Source of the DNA: Lachnospiraceae bacterium
GTDB lineage: Bacteria > Bacillota > Clostridia > Lachnospirales > Lachnospiraceae
Assembly (NCBI GenBank): GCA_017513125.1
Contig: JAFWDI010000006.1
Span: 62,001 to 126,000, forward strand
DNA: 64,000 nucleotides
Direction of reading: 5' to 3'
Shown here: positions 9,620-19,424 of the stretch, in pieces
Position numbering within the stretch: position 1 is the first letter of the stretch
Layout of the letters: each line of letters opens with the position of its first letter
Translations under genes and position numbers: made by a program
Notes under the pieces: generated by a model
Databases searched by the model: none
What the model saw: only the letters and a program-made list of their open reading frames with translations
What the model was told of the DNA's origin: nothing

Positions 9620-9805
9620 TTACCAGCTGGCTTTCTTCACTCCGGGAATCTCGCCCTTATAGGCCAGCTCGCGGAAGCAGACACGGCAGATGCCGTACTT
9701 TCTCAGATAAGCGTGGGGACGCCCACAGATTCTGCAGCGGGTGTACGCTCTCGTCGAGAACTTCGCGGGGCGCTGCTGCTTTACTTTCATGGAAGTTTTA
9801 GCCAT
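9620..9805 (-). CDS. rpsN: Small ribosomal subunit protein S14, zinc (type Z) form
   Basis: A 61-residue short S14 with two CxxC pairs (CRICGR and CRVCFR) that bind zinc; the long zinc-free type is about 100 residues. The start is the ATG at 9805 (MAKTSMKVK). A TTG five codons upstream is in frame, but the ribosome binding site lies between the two, favouring the ATG. The type Z form is standard in Firmicutes. Confidence 0.97.
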   Translation of the reverse strand: MAKTSMKVKQQRPAKFSTRAYTRCRICGRPHAYLRKYGICRVCFRELAYKGEIPGVKKASW

Positions 9806-9816
9806 TGTCTTCCTCC

Positions 9817-10359
9817 TCAATCTCTGCTGAACGGCATATTGAACAGTCTGAGCAGTTCGCGGGCTTCCTCGTCGGTCTTCGCGGTGGTGCAGAACACAAC
9901 GTCCATGCCGCGCACCTTGTCGACCTTATCGTACTCGATTTCGGGGAAGATCAGCTGTTCCTTGATGCCGAGGGCGTAGTTTCCTCTGCCGTCGAACGCG
10001 TTCGGGTTCACGCCGCGGAAGTCGCGGACGCGGGGCAGCGCCAGGTTGATCAGGCGGTCCGCGAACTCATACATCTTCTCGCCGCGGAGCGTGACCTTGC
10101 AGCCGATGGACATGCCTTCACGGAGCTTGAAGTTCGCGATGGACTTCTTCGCCTTCGTGATGACGGCCTTCTGGCCGGCGATGATCTCCATGTCGTGCAC
10201 GGCGTTTTCGAGGGCCTTCGCGTTATCTCTCGCTTCGCCGACGCCCATGTTCAGGACGATCTTGTCGAGCTTCGGGATCTCCATGACGTTCTTATAGCCG
10301 AACTTCGCGACCATCGCGTCTTTGATCTCGCTCTCATAAATGTCTCTTAATCTGCTCAC
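9817..10359 (-). CDS. rplE: Large ribosomal subunit protein L5
   Basis: A 180-residue 5S rRNA-binding protein that also touches P-site tRNA. Blocks [33 protein letters not shown] and LPRVRDFRG are typical. The start codon is GTG at 10359 (reads MSRLRDIYE), seven bases after a GGGGGA ribosome binding site. Confidence 0.97.
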   Translation of the reverse strand: MSRLRDIYESEIKDAMVAKFGYKNVMEIPKLDKIVLNMGVGEARDNAKALENAVHDMEIIAGQKAVITKAKKSIANFKLREGMSIGCKVTLRGEKMYEFADRLINLALPRVRDFRGVNPNAFDGRGNYALGIKEQLIFPEIEYDKVDKVRGMDVVFCTTAKTDEEARELLRLFNMPFSRD

Positions 10360-10378
10360 TTTCAGATCCCCCTTTCAC

Positions 10379-10690
10379 TCAGTCGATGGCCTTGCCGGTG
10401 GACTTCGCCACGCGGACCTTCTTGCCGTCCTTGGTCTCAAAACCGACGCGGGTGGGCTTGCCGTCGACCAGCAGCATGACGTTCGAGATATCGATCGGAC
10501 CCTCCACATGGATGATGCCGCCGGAGTTATCCTGCGCCGTCTGCTTGGTGTGCTTGGTGAGCATGTTCACGCCTTCCACGACGACCGTGTTCTTCTTCGG
10601 GTCAACGGCCAGGACCTTGCCCTCTTTCTCACGGTCTTTTCCGGCGATCACGCGGACCATATCATCTTTCTTGATCTTCATGGTAGCCAT
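10379..10690 (-). CDS. rplX: Large ribosomal subunit protein L24
   Basis: A 103-residue assembly-initiating 50S protein with an N-terminal KOW motif (DMVRVIAGKDREKEGKVLAV). The rest (VEGVNMLTKHTKQ, GKPTRVGFE) matches the family. It lies between rplN and rplE. Confidence 0.97.
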   Translation of the reverse strand: MATMKIKKDDMVRVIAGKDREKEGKVLAVDPKKNTVVVEGVNMLTKHTKQTAQDNSGGIIHVEGPIDISNVMLLVDGKPTRVGFETKDGKKVRVAKSTGKAID

Positions 10691-10704
10691 ATCCTCGTCC
10701 TCCT

Positions 10705-11073
10705 TTACAGCACTTCGGGAGCCAGAGAAACGATCTTCATGTACTGTTTCTCTCTCAGCTCTCTCGCGACCGGCCCGAAGATACGGGTTCCCCTGGGTGT
10801 CTTATCATCACGAATGATGACCGCTGCGTTCTCATCGAATTTGATGTAGGAACCGTCCTTGCGGCGCGCGCCGTGCCTGGTGCGCACGATGACCGCTTTC
10901 ACGACCTCGCTCTTCTTCACGACTCCGCCGGGAGTAGCGTCCTTGACGGTGGCGATGACCACGTCGCCGATGTTCGCATATCTTCTCTTGGAGCCGCCGA
11001 GAATGCGGATCACAAGCAGTTCCTTAGCACCGGTATTATCAGCAACCTTGAGTCTTGTCTCCTGCTGAACCAT
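10705..11073 (-). CDS. rplN: Large ribosomal subunit protein L14
   Basis: A 122-residue protein at the subunit interface. [19 protein letters not shown] and the signature region [15 protein letters not shown] are intact, as is the C-terminal [16 protein letters not shown]. It is 14 nt away from both rpsQ and rplX. Confidence 0.98.
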   Translation of the reverse strand: MVQQETRLKVADNTGAKELLVIRILGGSKRRYANIGDVVIATVKDATPGGVVKKSEVVKAVIVRTRHGARRKDGSYIKFDENAAVIIRDDKTPRGTRIFGPVARELREKQYMKIVSLAPEVL

Positions 11074-11087
11074 TGCATTCTCCTTCC

Positions 11088-11342
11088 TTACTTCGCCTTC
11101 TCAATGATCTCAACGAGTCTCCAGCGCTTGTCCTTCGACAGCGGGCGGGTCTCCATCACGCGGACGGTATCGCCGATGCCGCACTCGTTGTTCTCGTCAT
11201 GAGCCTTAAGCTTATACGTTCTGGTAACGATCTTTCCGTAGAGCGGGTGACGCACGCGGTTCACGACCGCCACGACGATGGTCTTATCCATCTTGTCGCT
11301 GATGACCTTGCCCGTACGGGTCTTTCTCAAATTTCTCTCCAC
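11088..11342 (-). CDS. rpsQ: Small ribosomal subunit protein S17
   Basis: An 84-residue OB-fold protein binding 16S rRNA. It begins [20 protein letters not shown] and carries the signature [20 protein letters not shown]. It follows rpmC in the standard S10 operon order. Confidence 0.98.
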   Translation of the reverse strand: MERNLRKTRTGKVISDKMDKTIVVAVVNRVRHPLYGKIVTRTYKLKAHDENNECGIGDTVRVMETRPLSKDKRWRLVEIIEKAK

Positions 11343-11361
11343 AACAATTCCTCCTTATGCG

Positions 11362-11568
11362 TCAGGCCTGCTCAGCCTTCTGGGTGATAACGGTCTGGAT
11401 GCGGGCGATGTTCTTGCGAACTTCCTTGATCCTCGAGGTGTTATCGAGCTGGTTTGTTGCGTTCTGAAATCTCAGATTGAAAAGCTCTTTCTTGGCAGCG
11501 ACCAGCTCTTCCTGAAGCTGAGCGGGGGTCTTCGCCTGAAGCTCTTTCACATAATTGTTCGTCTTCAT
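11362..11568 (-). CDS. rpmC: Large ribosomal subunit protein L29
   Basis: A 68-residue helical hairpin protein at the exit tunnel, where trigger factor and SRP dock. [20 protein letters not shown] and the C-terminal RVKK-like block [13 protein letters not shown] are present. Its ATG overlaps the rplP stop by one base (TAATG), implying coupled translation. Confidence 0.97.
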   Translation of the reverse strand: MKTNNYVKELQAKTPAQLQEELVAAKKELFNLRFQNATNQLDNTSRIKEVRKNIARIQTVITQKAEQA

Positions 11569-11996
11569 TACTGCTCACCGCCTTCCAGGTCTGCTTTGGA
11601 GACGATCTTGCACTTGCAGGGAAGCTTGTGCGTAGCCAGGCGCAGGGCCTCGCGTGCGGTCTCCTCCGGTACGCCGGCGATCTCAAAGAGAACGCGGCCG
11701 GGTTTCACAACGGCTACCCAGTACTCCACGGCGCCTTTACCTTTACCCATTCGGGTCTCGGCGGGCGTCGCCGTCACGGGCTTGTCGGGGAAGATCTTGA
11801 TCCAGACCTTACCGCCGCGCTTAATGTAACGGGTCATGGCGATACGGGCTGCCTCGATCTGGTTCGACTTGATCCAGTGAGGCTCCATCGCGACGATACC
11901 GTACTCACCGTTCGTGATGCGGTTTCCGCGGGTGGCCTTACCCTTCATGCTGCCGCGGAACTGCTTGCGGTGTTTGACTCTCTTAGGCATTAACAT
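11568..11996 (-). CDS. rplP: Large ribosomal subunit protein L16
   Basis: A 142-residue protein near the A site, important for tRNA accommodation. [37 protein letters not shown] and [15 protein letters not shown] are diagnostic. It overlaps both neighbours by one base (TAATG with rpsC upstream and with rpmC downstream). Confidence 0.98.
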   Translation of the reverse strand: MLMPKRVKHRKQFRGSMKGKATRGNRITNGEYGIVAMEPHWIKSNQIEAARIAMTRYIKRGGKVWIKIFPDKPVTATPAETRMGKGKGAVEYWVAVVKPGRVLFEIAGVPEETAREALRLATHKLPCKCKIVSKADLEGGEQ

Positions 11997-12652
11997 TACT
12001 GCTCTCCCCCTTCCTTGTTCTTCGTGGGAAGGACCTCGCCCTTATAGATCCACACCTTGACACCCAGTCTGCCGTAAGTCGTGGTGGCCTCGGCGAAACC
12101 GTAATCGATGTCAGCGCGCAGCGTCTGCAGCGGAGTCGTTCCTTCGGAATAAGACTCAGAGCGGGCAATGTCGGCGCCGCCCAGACGTCCGGAGACCTTC
12201 GCCTTGATTCCCAGGGCGCCGGCCTTCATGGTGCGGCTCATGGCCGACTTCATGGCGCGGCGGAAGGAAACGCGGTTCTCAAGCTGCTGAGCGATGTTCT
12301 CGGCGACCAGCTGAGCATCGCGGTCAGGTCTCTTGATCTCCTTGATGTCGATGAAGAGCTTCTTCGTCGTGAGCTTCTGCACGTCGGCCTTCAGCTTCTC
12401 GATCTCGGCGCCGCCCTTACCGATGACCACACCGGGCTTCGCGGTCCAGATGGTCACGCGGACTCTGTCGGAAGTACGCTCGATCTCGATGGTCGAAATG
12501 CCTGCGCTGTAAAGCTTCTTCTTCAGGTACTTGCGGATCTTGTCGTCTTCGACGATGTTATCGGCGAAATCACCTTTCTCCGCGTACCACTTGGAGTTCC
12601 AGTCTTTGATCACACCGACCCTGAGGCCGTGAGGATTTACTTTCTGACCCAT
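11996..12652 (-). CDS. rpsC: Small ribosomal subunit protein S3
   Basis: A 218-residue protein lining the mRNA entry channel. The N-terminal KH domain contains [14 protein letters not shown], and the C-terminal domain ends with [17 protein letters not shown]. It begins [13 protein letters not shown], the usual S3 start. Confidence 0.98.
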   Translation of the reverse strand: MGQKVNPHGLRVGVIKDWNSKWYAEKGDFADNIVEDDKIRKYLKKKLYSAGISTIEIERTSDRVRVTIWTAKPGVVIGKGGAEIEKLKADVQKLTTKKLFIDIKEIKRPDRDAQLVAENIAQQLENRVSFRRAMKSAMSRTMKAGALGIKAKVSGRLGGADIARSESYSEGTTPLQTLRADIDYGFAEATTTYGRLGVKVWIYKGEVLPTKNKEGGEQ

Positions 12653-12662
12653 GTTCTTCCTC

Positions 12663-13052
12663 CTATCTCTCGTTCAGCACCAGAGTGATGTGGCTCGTGC
12701 GGTGCTCGATGCGGTAAGCTCTGCCCTGTGCTCTGGGGCGGATACGCTTCAGGGTCGGTCCCTTGTTCGCGTAGCACTCCTCGATGTAGAGCTTCGATAC
12801 GTCCATGCCGTTATTGTTCTCGGCATTCGCGATCGCGGAGTCGAGCAGCTTCCCGATCAGCGCGGAGGCCTTTCTGGGGCTGTAGGTGAGGATACCCTGG
12901 GCGGTCGTTACGTCCTTGCCGCGGATGGCGTCCAGCACGAAGCAGGCCTTCTGCACGGAAACGCGGGCGTAGCGAAGAGTCGCGCTGGGGCGGGTCTCTC
13001 TCTGTGTCTCGTTTCTTTCTCTCTTTATCTGAGATCTATGTCCTTTTGCCAT
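12663..13052 (-). CDS. rplV: Large ribosomal subunit protein L22
   Basis: A 129-residue protein whose beta-hairpin lines the exit tunnel. Recognisable blocks are [20 protein letters not shown] and the hairpin/C-terminal region [20 protein letters not shown]. It lies 25 nt after rpsS and 10 nt before rpsC. Confidence 0.98.
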   Translation of the reverse strand: MAKGHRSQIKRERNETQRETRPSATLRYARVSVQKACFVLDAIRGKDVTTAQGILTYSPRKASALIGKLLDSAIANAENNNGMDVSKLYIEECYANKGPTLKRIRPRAQGRAYRIEHRTSHITLVLNER

Positions 13053-13077
13053 AGCTTATTCCTCCTTTCGCGGCCTC

Positions 13078-13356
13078 TTAGCGGCGGGACTTCTTCTCGT
13101 CTTTGCCGTGGCCGCGGTAAGTTCTGGTAGCTACGAACTCACCCAGCTTGTGGCCGACCATATCCTCGGTGATGTACACCGGCACATGCTTGCGGCCGTC
13201 ATGAACGGCGATCGTGTGGCCGACGAAATCCGGGAAGATGGTGGAACGACGGGACCAGGTCTTGATCACCTGCTTCTGGTTCGAAGCGTTCAGGGCATCT
13301 ACCTTCTTCAGGAGGTGCTCATCGGCGAAAGGTCCTTTCTTTAATGAACGTGCCAT
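13078..13356 (-). CDS. rpsS: Small ribosomal subunit protein S19
   Basis: A 92-residue head protein binding 16S rRNA with S13. [38 protein letters not shown] and [14 protein letters not shown] are the family signatures. Confidence 0.98.
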   Translation of the reverse strand: MARSLKKGPFADEHLLKKVDALNASNQKQVIKTWSRRSTIFPDFVGHTIAVHDGRKHVPVYITEDMVGHKLGEFVATRTYRGHGKDEKKSRR

Positions 13357-13373
13357 TTTATACTCTCCTTCCC

Positions 13374-14216
13374 TTATTTGATCGTGCGGCCGTCACGGCG
13401 TCTGACGATCAGGTCATTGGACTTCTTGTTCTTCTTGCGGGTCTTCTTACCCAGCGTGGGCTTGCCCCAGGGCGATACAGGACCGGGACGTCCGATCGGG
13501 GCGCGGCCCTCACCGCCTCCGTGAGGATGATCGTTCGGGTTCATGACGGAACCGCGGACGGTCGGGCGGATACCCATGTGGCGCTTGCGGCCGGCCTTGC
13601 CGATGTTGATCAGGGAGTGATCACCGTTTCCGACGATGCCGATCGTGGCGCGGCAGTTCGCGGGGACCATTCTCATCTCGCCGGACGGAAGTCTCAGGGT
13701 GGCGTACTTGCCTTCCTTCGCCATCAGCTGGGCGCTGTTACCGGCGGAACGGACCAGCTGTCCGCCGTGACCGGGATGGAGCTCAATGTTGTGGATCTGC
13801 GTACCGACCGGGATCTGGGAAAGCTCCATGGCGTTTCCGATGCGGGTCTCGGCCTCGGGACCGCTCATGACGGTCATGCCGTCCGTAAGTCCCTCGGGGG
13901 CGAGGATGTAGGACTTCTCGCCGTCCGCGTAGCAGATCAGCGCGATGTTCGCGCTGCGGTTCGGATCGTACTCGATTCCGATAACCTTCGCGGGGATACC
14001 GTCTTTTCTTCTCTTAAAGTCGACCAGGCGATATTTTCTGCGGTTCGCGCCGCCTCTGTGACGGACAGTGATCTTACCGGAGTTGTTGCGGCCCGACTTC
14101 TTATTCAGGTCCGACAGGAGCGACTTCTCGGGGGTCTTCTTCGTGATCTCGGAGAAATCGGAACCGGTCATCTGTCGTCTGGACGGAGTATAGGGTTTGT
14201 AAGTTTTGATTCCCAT
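13374..14216 (-). CDS. rplB: Large ribosomal subunit protein L2
   Basis: A 280-residue core protein needed for subunit joining and peptidyl transfer. The N-terminus [20 protein letters not shown] and the C-terminal region with the conserved [20 protein letters not shown] block, including the universally conserved histidine region before it ([12 protein letters not shown]), are intact. Confidence 0.98.
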   Translation of the reverse strand: MGIKTYKPYTPSRRQMTGSDFSEITKKTPEKSLLSDLNKKSGRNNSGKITVRHRGGANRRKYRLVDFKRRKDGIPAKVIGIEYDPNRSANIALICYADGEKSYILAPEGLTDGMTVMSGPEAETRIGNAMELSQIPVGTQIHNIELHPGHGGQLVRSAGNSAQLMAKEGKYATLRLPSGEMRMVPANCRATIGIVGNGDHSLINIGKAGRKRHMGIRPTVRGSVMNPNDHPHGGGEGRAPIGRPGPVSPWGKPTLGKKTRKKNKKSNDLIVRRRDGRTIK

Positions 14217-14228
14217 GTTTTCTCTCCT

Positions 14229-14528
14229 TTATAATCCCTCAAAGATCTCGATGTCTGCGCTGGCCTCAGTCAGCTTGACGATGGCTTTCTTCTTCTTCGA
14301 AGTTCTGCCATAGACCATTCCTCTGCGCTTCACCTTGCCGTTCAGGTTCATCGTGTTCACCTTCTCGACCTTGGTTCCCGCGAACATTTTCTCGACCGCT
14401 TCCTTGATCTGGGTCTTGGTCGCGTCGGTATGAACATAGAAGGTGTACTTCTTATCGGCCATCTCGCCCATCGTCTTCTCGGTGATGATCGGCTTCAGGA
14501 TGACGTCATAATATTTCAGATCAGCCAT
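14229..14528 (-). CDS. rplW: Large ribosomal subunit protein L23
   Basis: A 99-residue exit-tunnel protein that docks SRP and trigger factor. [20 protein letters not shown] and [17 protein letters not shown] match the family. It overlaps the end of rplD by 8 nt, so its start lies inside the rplD frame. Confidence 0.97.
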   Translation of the reverse strand: MADLKYYDVILKPIITEKTMGEMADKKYTFYVHTDATKTQIKEAVEKMFAGTKVEKVNTMNLNGKVKRRGMVYGRTSKKKKAIVKLTEASADIEIFEGL

Positions 14529-15144
14529 TGTAAACCTCCTCCATCTGCGTGACAGCTGCCGAAGTGGCGACGACTGTCTGATACTTCAGAATGTCATAGA
14601 CATTGATCGTGTTCACATACGCAGTCTTGATGCCCTCGATGTTTCTCGCGGAGCGGAGCACCGCCTCATCCTTCTGATCCAGGATGACCAGGGCCTTCTT
14701 CACTTTCAGGGCGTCCAGCATAGCCTGGAAATCCTTCGTCTTCGGCGCGTCCATCTTGATCTCGTCGACCAGGATGAACTTCTCCTCGGCCGCCGCCGCG
14801 CTGAGCACGGACTTCAGGGCGATGCGCTTTTCCTTCTTATTCATCTTGAAGGAATAGCTGCGGGGCTTCGGCGCGAACACGATGCCGCCGTGCGTCCACT
14901 GGGGAGCTCTCGTCGAACCCTGACGGGCGCGGCCGGTACCCTTCTGGCGATAGGGCTTCTTTCCGCCGCCGGAGACTTCCGAGCGGGTCTTCGCGCTCTG
15001 CGTGCCCTGTCTCTTATTAGCCATCTGCAGTCTGACTGCCATATAGACCAGGTGCATGTTCGGCTCAATGCCGAAGATCTCATCGCTGAGGTCTCTCGTG
15101 CCGACCTGCTTGCCGGTCATATCAAAAACAGATACGTTTGCCAT
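14521..15144 (-). CDS. rplD: Large ribosomal subunit protein L4
   Basis: A 207-residue tunnel protein and, in many bacteria, the autoregulator of the S10 operon. The extended loop [20 protein letters not shown] followed by [20 protein letters not shown] is diagnostic. Repression by L4 via the long leader at 16209-16483 is possible but not shown by the sequence alone. Confidence 0.98.
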   Translation of the reverse strand: MANVSVFDMTGKQVGTRDLSDEIFGIEPNMHLVYMAVRLQMANKRQGTQSAKTRSEVSGGGKKPYRQKGTGRARQGSTRAPQWTHGGIVFAPKPRSYSFKMNKKEKRIALKSVLSAAAAEEKFILVDEIKMDAPKTKDFQAMLDALKVKKALVILDQKDEAVLRSARNIEGIKTAYVNTINVYDILKYQTVVATSAAVTQMEEVYNG

Positions 15145-15176
15145 CTGTATGTCCTCCTTCTTCGTTCGGCGATGCC

Positions 15177-15812
15177 TTACTTGCCGGCCTTCACTGCGTC
15201 TTTGATGGTGACCAGTGCTTTTCTGGGGCCGGGGACCGCGCCCTTGACCAGGATCAGGTTATCCTCGGCATCCACGCGGACGATCTCAAGGTTCTGGACG
15301 GTGACTTTCTTTCCGCCCATCTGACCGGGCATGCCCTTTCCTTTATAAACGCGGCTGGGATCGGAGCAGGCTCCGTTCGAACCCTGGTGGCGGTGGAACT
15401 TGGAACCGTGAGCCATCGGGCCTCTGTGCTGGCCGAGTCTCTTGATGGCACCCTGGAAGCCCTTGCCCTTCGAGATCGCGCTGACGTCGATCTTATCGCC
15501 CGCGGCGAAAGTCTCAGCCTTGATCTCATCGCCGACCGCGAAGTTCGCAGCGTCGTCCAGGCGGAACTCGCGGACGAAGCGCTTCGGGGTCGTGCCGGCC
15601 TTCTGGAACATACCCATCATGGGCTTGTTGATCAGGGTCTCGCGCTTCGAACCGAAGCCGACCTTGACCGCCTCATAGCCGTCGTTTTCATCGGTCTTGA
15701 CCTGAAGGACCACGCAGGGGCCTGCTTCAAGGACGGTCACGGGGACGAGAGATCCGTCTTCCGCGAAGATCTGGGTCATACCGATCTTGGTTGCGAGAAT
15801 TGCTTTCTTCAT
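15177..15812 (-). CDS. rplC: Large ribosomal subunit protein L3
   Basis: A 211-residue protein close to the peptidyl-transferase centre. [20 protein letters not shown] and the long arm [20 protein letters not shown] with [14 protein letters not shown] are characteristic. A 78-nt spacer separates it from rpsJ. Confidence 0.98.
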   Translation of the reverse strand: MKKAILATKIGMTQIFAEDGSLVPVTVLEAGPCVVLQVKTDENDGYEAVKVGFGSKRETLINKPMMGMFQKAGTTPKRFVREFRLDDAANFAVGDEIKAETFAAGDKIDVSAISKGKGFQGAIKRLGQHRGPMAHGSKFHRHQGSNGACSDPSRVYKGKGMPGQMGGKKVTVQNLEIVRVDAEDNLILVKGAVPGPRKALVTIKDAVKAGK

Positions 15813-15890
15813 TAATTTCCTCCGTTCTGCATTGGACCGGACGGGTGAACCGCCGTTCTTGCCAGAATTTTTAAACTGTCTCTTCCTTAA

Positions 15891-16208
15891 TTACTTCTGC
15901 TTCATCTTAATGTCGATGTAGACGCCGGCAGGCATCTCCAGACGGCTCAGAGCGTCGACGGTCTTCTGCGTCGGCATGATGATGTCGATCAGGCGCTTAT
16001 GCGTGCGCTGCTCGAACTGCTCACGGCTGTCCTTATACTTATGCGTCGCACGCAGGATCGTCACGATCTCCCTTTTAGTAGGAAGCGGGACGGGACCGGA
16101 CACATCGCCGCCGGTCTTCTTGACGGTGTCGATGATCTTCGCGGCACTGTCGTCAACGAGCTTGTGCTCATAAGCCTTGAGGGTGATCCTCATAATCGTT
16201 CTTGCCAT
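15891..16208 (-). CDS. rpsJ: Small ribosomal subunit protein S10
   Basis: A 105-residue 30S head protein, also a NusG-contacting antitermination factor. [35 protein letters not shown] and RKRLIDI-like [13 protein letters not shown] are present. The ATG at 16208 ([11 protein letters not shown]) is chosen because a GAGGAG ribosome binding site lies about ten bases before it; the open frame extends upstream without similarity. It is the first gene of the cluster. Confidence 0.97.
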   Translation of the reverse strand: MARTIMRITLKAYEHKLVDDSAAKIIDTVKKTGGDVSGPVPLPTKREIVTILRATHKYKDSREQFEQRTHKRLIDIIMPTQKTVDALSRLEMPAGVYIDIKMKQK

Positions 16209-16483
16209 AAAAAAAGTCTCCTCTCTAACGTACTTTGAATTTCGAAGTACCTCAGACGGGCGACTGTACACTCGCTCGTGTGTGTCCATACGAGAACGCA
16301 TAGATCATGCACACGTGATCTCTGCCCTGCCGGCAGATCTTATATGGAAGAAACTCTCTTCCGCTCGGTACAGTGACTAGTCGTCGGCTTCGCGGCCTGA
16401 CATTCGCTCCGTGTAAATGACCTTCCTGCGGTATGGCTCCCCGCGGAAGCAACCTCACACTTCACAGCTATCATGTCACAGCA
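16209..16483 (-). other. Long 5' leader of the S10 operon
   Basis: About 275 nt lies between the predicted transcription start and rpsJ. On the minus strand it can form several small stem-loops: GGAAGA/TTCTTCC near 16350, GATCTGCC/GGGCAGAGATC near 16330, GATCA/TGATC near 16310, and GTACTT/AAAGTAC at 16231-16250 close to the rpsJ ribosome binding site. Such leaders often carry ribosomal protein autoregulation. No known leader motif was recognised, and no convincing ORF is present. Confidence 0.45.
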
Positions 16484-16489
16484 TGTGCT

Positions 16490-16518
16490 ACTATACACGC
16501 GCGGGCGGGGGGATGCAA
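16490..16518 (-). promoter_or_regulatory. Main promoter of the S10-spc-alpha cluster with UP-like A-tracts
   Basis: TTGCAT, 17-bp spacer, TATAGT on the minus strand. Immediately upstream (16522-16549) are phased A/T runs resembling an UP element bound by the alpha C-terminal domain. The GC-rich spacer and A-tract arrangement are typical of stable-RNA and ribosomal protein promoters. Confidence 0.82.
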
Positions 16519-16776
16519 GCACTTTTTTGATTTTTTTATATTTTTTTCAACGAGGTCGGGTGTGTCCATAGAAGCAGGCACCAGATATGGTGGTCGGCCG
16601 ACGAAGAGGCACTATTTTGCCGGGCAATGGTTCGGTCCGGGTTTCTCTCTGCCTTCGCCTGCCGGCGACCGGCCTCTTTTTGCTGCCGGCGGTACGACCG
16701 TGCTTCCATCCGCAGACCATCGGAAGCCGACGTTAAGCCGCGGCGAGTATACCCGGTGCCGCGGAGCACTGTCTGA

Positions 16777-16817
16777 GCGCGCCTTCGTCTGCATTATTAT
16801 ATTGAAAGAAGGCGCGC
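16777..16817 (+). repeat. Perfect inverted repeat with AT-rich loop
   Basis: Arms GCGCGCCTTC (16777-16786) and GAAGGCGCGC (16808-16817) flank a 21-nt loop that contains TATAAT on the minus strand. It lies in the otherwise unassigned 16550-16904 gap between the S10 promoter region and the pheA terminator. It has no U-tract. It could be a protein-binding site or a weak extra promoter; the function is unknown. Confidence 0.5.
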
Positions 16818-16904
16818 GAGTTTGCGGGAGCGGCGCCGAAATCAGGGACGCAGCCGCGGCAAGGAGGCAACGGGTCTGCGGAGGAACACGACCGTATCTT
16901 CAGC

Positions 16905-16928
16905 ATAAAAAACCGCCCTCACGGGCGG
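16905..16928 (-). terminator. Terminator after pheA
   Basis: Stem CCGCCCGTGAGGGCGG is followed by TTTTTTAT on the minus strand, 43 nt past the pheA stop codon. Confidence 0.9.
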
Positions 16929-16971
16929 CTGAAACCATATCTTTACTTCCCGCTTCTGTGATACGGGCCCC

Positions 16972-18114
16972 TTAATAGTTACCCAGGATCTTAAAATAGA
17001 TCGCCTCCTGCAGGATCCCCCGCAGCGCGTTCTTCACGCCCGCTTCGCTCAGGTTCCCGTCAAAGTCCACGAAGAACCGGTACTCCCAGGCCTTTCCCGG
17101 CACCGGGCGCGATTCGATCTTCGTCATGTTCAGGCCATTATGGATAATGTGCGACAGCAGGCGGTACAGCGAACCTGTCTGGTGCGAAGCCTCGAACACC
17201 ACACTGATCTTCGAAGCGTCCTCCGAATAGACCTTCTTCGAAGAGACGATGATGAACCGTGTGGTATTGTCCTTATAGTCCACGATGTCGTCGTCCAGGA
17301 TCTCCAGACCATAGAGCTCCGCGCAGGTCGCCCTCGCGATGGCTCCCTGAGAGGGATCGCCGTCATCGACGACCTTTTTTGCCGCCACGGCGGTGTTCGC
17401 CACGCTGATCGTGTCCACATCGCGGCGCTCCTCCAGATAATCCGAGCACTGCAGCAGCCCCTGCGGATGCGAGTAGATCCGGCGGATCCCCTCCTTCGAG
17501 GCGCCCGGCAGGCCCAGCAGCACATGGTTTACGGAGAGGTAAGTCTCGGCCACGATATAATTATCGTAGTGCATCAGCAGATCGTAGACGTCGCCGACCT
17601 GGCCCGCCCGCGAGTTCTCGATGGGCAGGACCGCATAGTCCGCGATGCCGCCGCAGATAGCTTTCATGGCCTCGTCGAAGGTCTTGACATTGAAGCAGTT
17701 TGCGTCCGCGCCGAAATACTCCAGCGCCGCCGCGTGGCTGTACGCGCCCTCGACGCCCTGATATACCACGCGGGATTTCTTCCGCGGAATGGTCGGCAGC
17801 ATCTCGAACGGGATGGCCCCGATGATGCCTTTCTGCGCCATGACCTGATACTGCATGCGCCGCGACAGGCTGATGATCTGTTCGAACAGCTCCGCGACGT
17901 CTTCCTTCATATCTTCGTCGGCACACTTTCCGCACAGCGCCGCGATCTTCTCCTTCTCGCGCTCCCGGTCCTGGACCGGCCGGCCTTCTTCGCTCTTCAG
18001 CTCCGCGATCTGCTCGCAGACCGCCATGCGTTCCTCAAATCTTTCCAGAATGGCGGTGTCGATCGCATCCAGCTCATCCCGGTAGTCGAGCAGAGTCTTT
18101 TTCTTTTTTTCCAT
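16972..18114 (-). CDS. pheA: Bifunctional chorismate mutase / prephenate dehydratase (P-protein)
   Basis: Converts chorismate to prephenate and then to phenylpyruvate for phenylalanine synthesis. Residues about 1-90 form an AroQ-type helical chorismate mutase (YRDELDAIDTAILERFEERM, VQDREREKEKI). About 110-290 is prephenate dehydratase, with the catalytic Thr-Arg-Phe in DNTTRFIIVS. About 300-380 is an ACT domain with the ESRP motif (KIESRPVPG) that binds phenylalanine for feedback inhibition. The length of 380 is normal. It lies 61 nt after the DAHP synthase gene, likely in one transcript ending at 16905-16928. Confidence 0.96.
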   Translation of the reverse strand: MEKKKKTLLDYRDELDAIDTAILERFEERMAVCEQIAELKSEEGRPVQDREREKEKIAALCGKCADEDMKEDVAELFEQIISLSRRMQYQVMAQKGIIGAIPFEMLPTIPRKKSRVVYQGVEGAYSHAAALEYFGADANCFNVKTFDEAMKAICGGIADYAVLPIENSRAGQVGDVYDLLMHYDNYIVAETYLSVNHVLLGLPGASKEGIRRIYSHPQGLLQCSDYLEERRDVDTISVANTAVAAKKVVDDGDPSQGAIARATCAELYGLEILDDDIVDYKDNTTRFIIVSSKKVYSEDASKISVVFEASHQTGSLYRLLSHIIHNGLNMTKIESRPVPGKAWEYRFFVDFDGNLSEAGVKNALRGILQEAIYFKILGNY

Positions 18115-18175
18115 GGTGATGCTTCCTTTTAATAATAAACCGCACAGGGCCCGAAAGCCGAATACTCCGATGAGT

Positions 18176-19204
18176 TTACAGCTGCTCCGCCATTTCGAAC
18201 AGCAGGCGCTCGGTCTTCTTCCATCCCAGGCAGGGATCCGTGATCGACTGGCCGTAGACGCTGCCGGTCTGTTTCTGACAGCCGTCCACCAGATAGCTTT
18301 CGATCATCACGCCCTTCACGAGCCGCCCGATGTCCTCCGAATACCGCCGGCTGTGAAGGACTTCATTCACGATGCGGATCTGCTCTTCGTAGCGTTTCCC
18401 GGAGTTCGCGTGGTTCGCGTCGACGATGACCGCCGGGTTCACGAGATCGTCCTTCGCATACAGCTCGTACAGCTTCCGGAGATCTTCATAATGATAATTC
18501 GGAACGCTGTTCCCCGCGGAATCAACGGATCCGCGCAGGATCGCGTGCGACCAGGGGTTCCCCTCGCTCATGACCTCCCATCCCCGCAGGGCAAAATGAT
18601 GCGAGTTCTGTCCCGCCTTGATCGAGTTCATCATGACGGACAGCTCACCGCTCGTCGGGTTCTTCATCCCGACCGTGATATCCAGACCGCTCGCCATCAG
18701 CCGGTGCTGCTGGTTTTCGACCGAGCGGGCGCCGATAGCCATGTAGCTGACCAGATCGGACGTGTATTCATACAGCTCGGGGTAGAGCATCTCGTCCGCC
18801 GTGGACATCCCGGTCTCCTTCATGACTCTCATATGAAGATGGCGGACCGCCAGGACGCCTTCGTACATGTCCGAGATCTTCTGAGGATTCGGCTGGTGAA
18901 GCAGACCTTTATAGCCGCTGCCCGTCGTGCGGGGCTTGCTCGTGTAGACGCGCGGAACGATCATCAGTTTTCTGGACACGCGCTCGTTTACTTCCGCAAG
19001 GCGCGAGACGTAGTCCAGAACGGAATCCGTCCGGTCCGCGGAGCAGGGCCCGATGATCACGAGGAAGCGGTCATCCCGTCCGTCAATGATCCGGCGCACC
19101 GCCTCGTCGTTCTCCGCTTTCTTCGCGCGGAGGGCGGACGACAGTGCGAACTGCTGTCTGGTCTCAGCCGGGGTCGGCATCTGGTTGATATACTCGAAAC
19201 TCAT
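18176..19204 (-). CDS. 3-deoxy-7-phosphoheptulonate (DAHP) synthase, AroF/G/H type
   Basis: First enzyme of the shikimate pathway: phosphoenolpyruvate plus erythrose 4-phosphate gives DAHP. At 342 residues it is a class I alpha enzyme like E. coli AroG. Conserved blocks include LVIIGPCSADR, VPRVYTSKPRTTGSGYKGL, ENQQHRLMASGL and DANHANSGK. Paired with pheA, it suggests a phenylalanine-controlled isoenzyme, but which feedback amino acid it binds cannot be read from the sequence. A weak promoter candidate precedes it. Confidence 0.95.
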   Translation of the reverse strand: MSFEYINQMPTPAETRQQFALSSALRAKKAENDEAVRRIIDGRDDRFLVIIGPCSADRTDSVLDYVSRLAEVNERVSRKLMIVPRVYTSKPRTTGSGYKGLLHQPNPQKISDMYEGVLAVRHLHMRVMKETGMSTADEMLYPELYEYTSDLVSYMAIGARSVENQQHRLMASGLDITVGMKNPTSGELSVMMNSIKAGQNSHHFALRGWEVMSEGNPWSHAILRGSVDSAGNSVPNYHYEDLRKLYELYAKDDLVNPAVIVDANHANSGKRYEEQIRIVNEVLHSRRYSEDIGRLVKGVMIESYLVDGCQKQTGSVYGQSITDPCLGWKKTERLLFEMAEQL

Positions 19205-19254
19205 AAAAACTCCCGCCGCGCGGAGCGTGCCCGTTCCGCGCGCAATGATGCTTT

Positions 19255-19283
19255 ATCTTACCACTCTTCCGGGTTTTTGAATA
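19255..19283 (-). promoter_or_regulatory. Weak promoter candidate for the DAHP synthase-pheA pair
   Basis: TATTCA, 17-bp spacer, TAAGAT on the minus strand, about 50 nt before the gene. Only 3/6 and 4/6 consensus matches. Confidence 0.3.
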
Positions 19284-19359
19284 TATTTGATTTCATATGT
19301 CTTCCGGCATGTTATCGCGGCCCGTCCCGGACGTGATTCCCTGCGATTTTTCTTGCTGT

Positions 19360-19388
19360 TTGACATGATATCGTTTATCTTTAATCTG
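19360..19388 (+). promoter_or_regulatory. Promoter candidate for potABCD
   Basis: A perfect TTGACA at 19360-19365 is followed 16-17 bp later by a poor -10 (TAATCT/AATCTG). It lies in the only gap upstream of potA, divergent from the DAHP synthase gene. Confidence 0.45.
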
Positions 19389-19424
19389 TTGCAGAATGTT
19401 CACCGACCGGGCGGGAGAAAACGC

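Noticed and set aside
16252..16458. A 68-codon frame in the S10 leader
   Set aside because: No RBS and no conserved sequence; the stretch is better explained as structured leader RNA.
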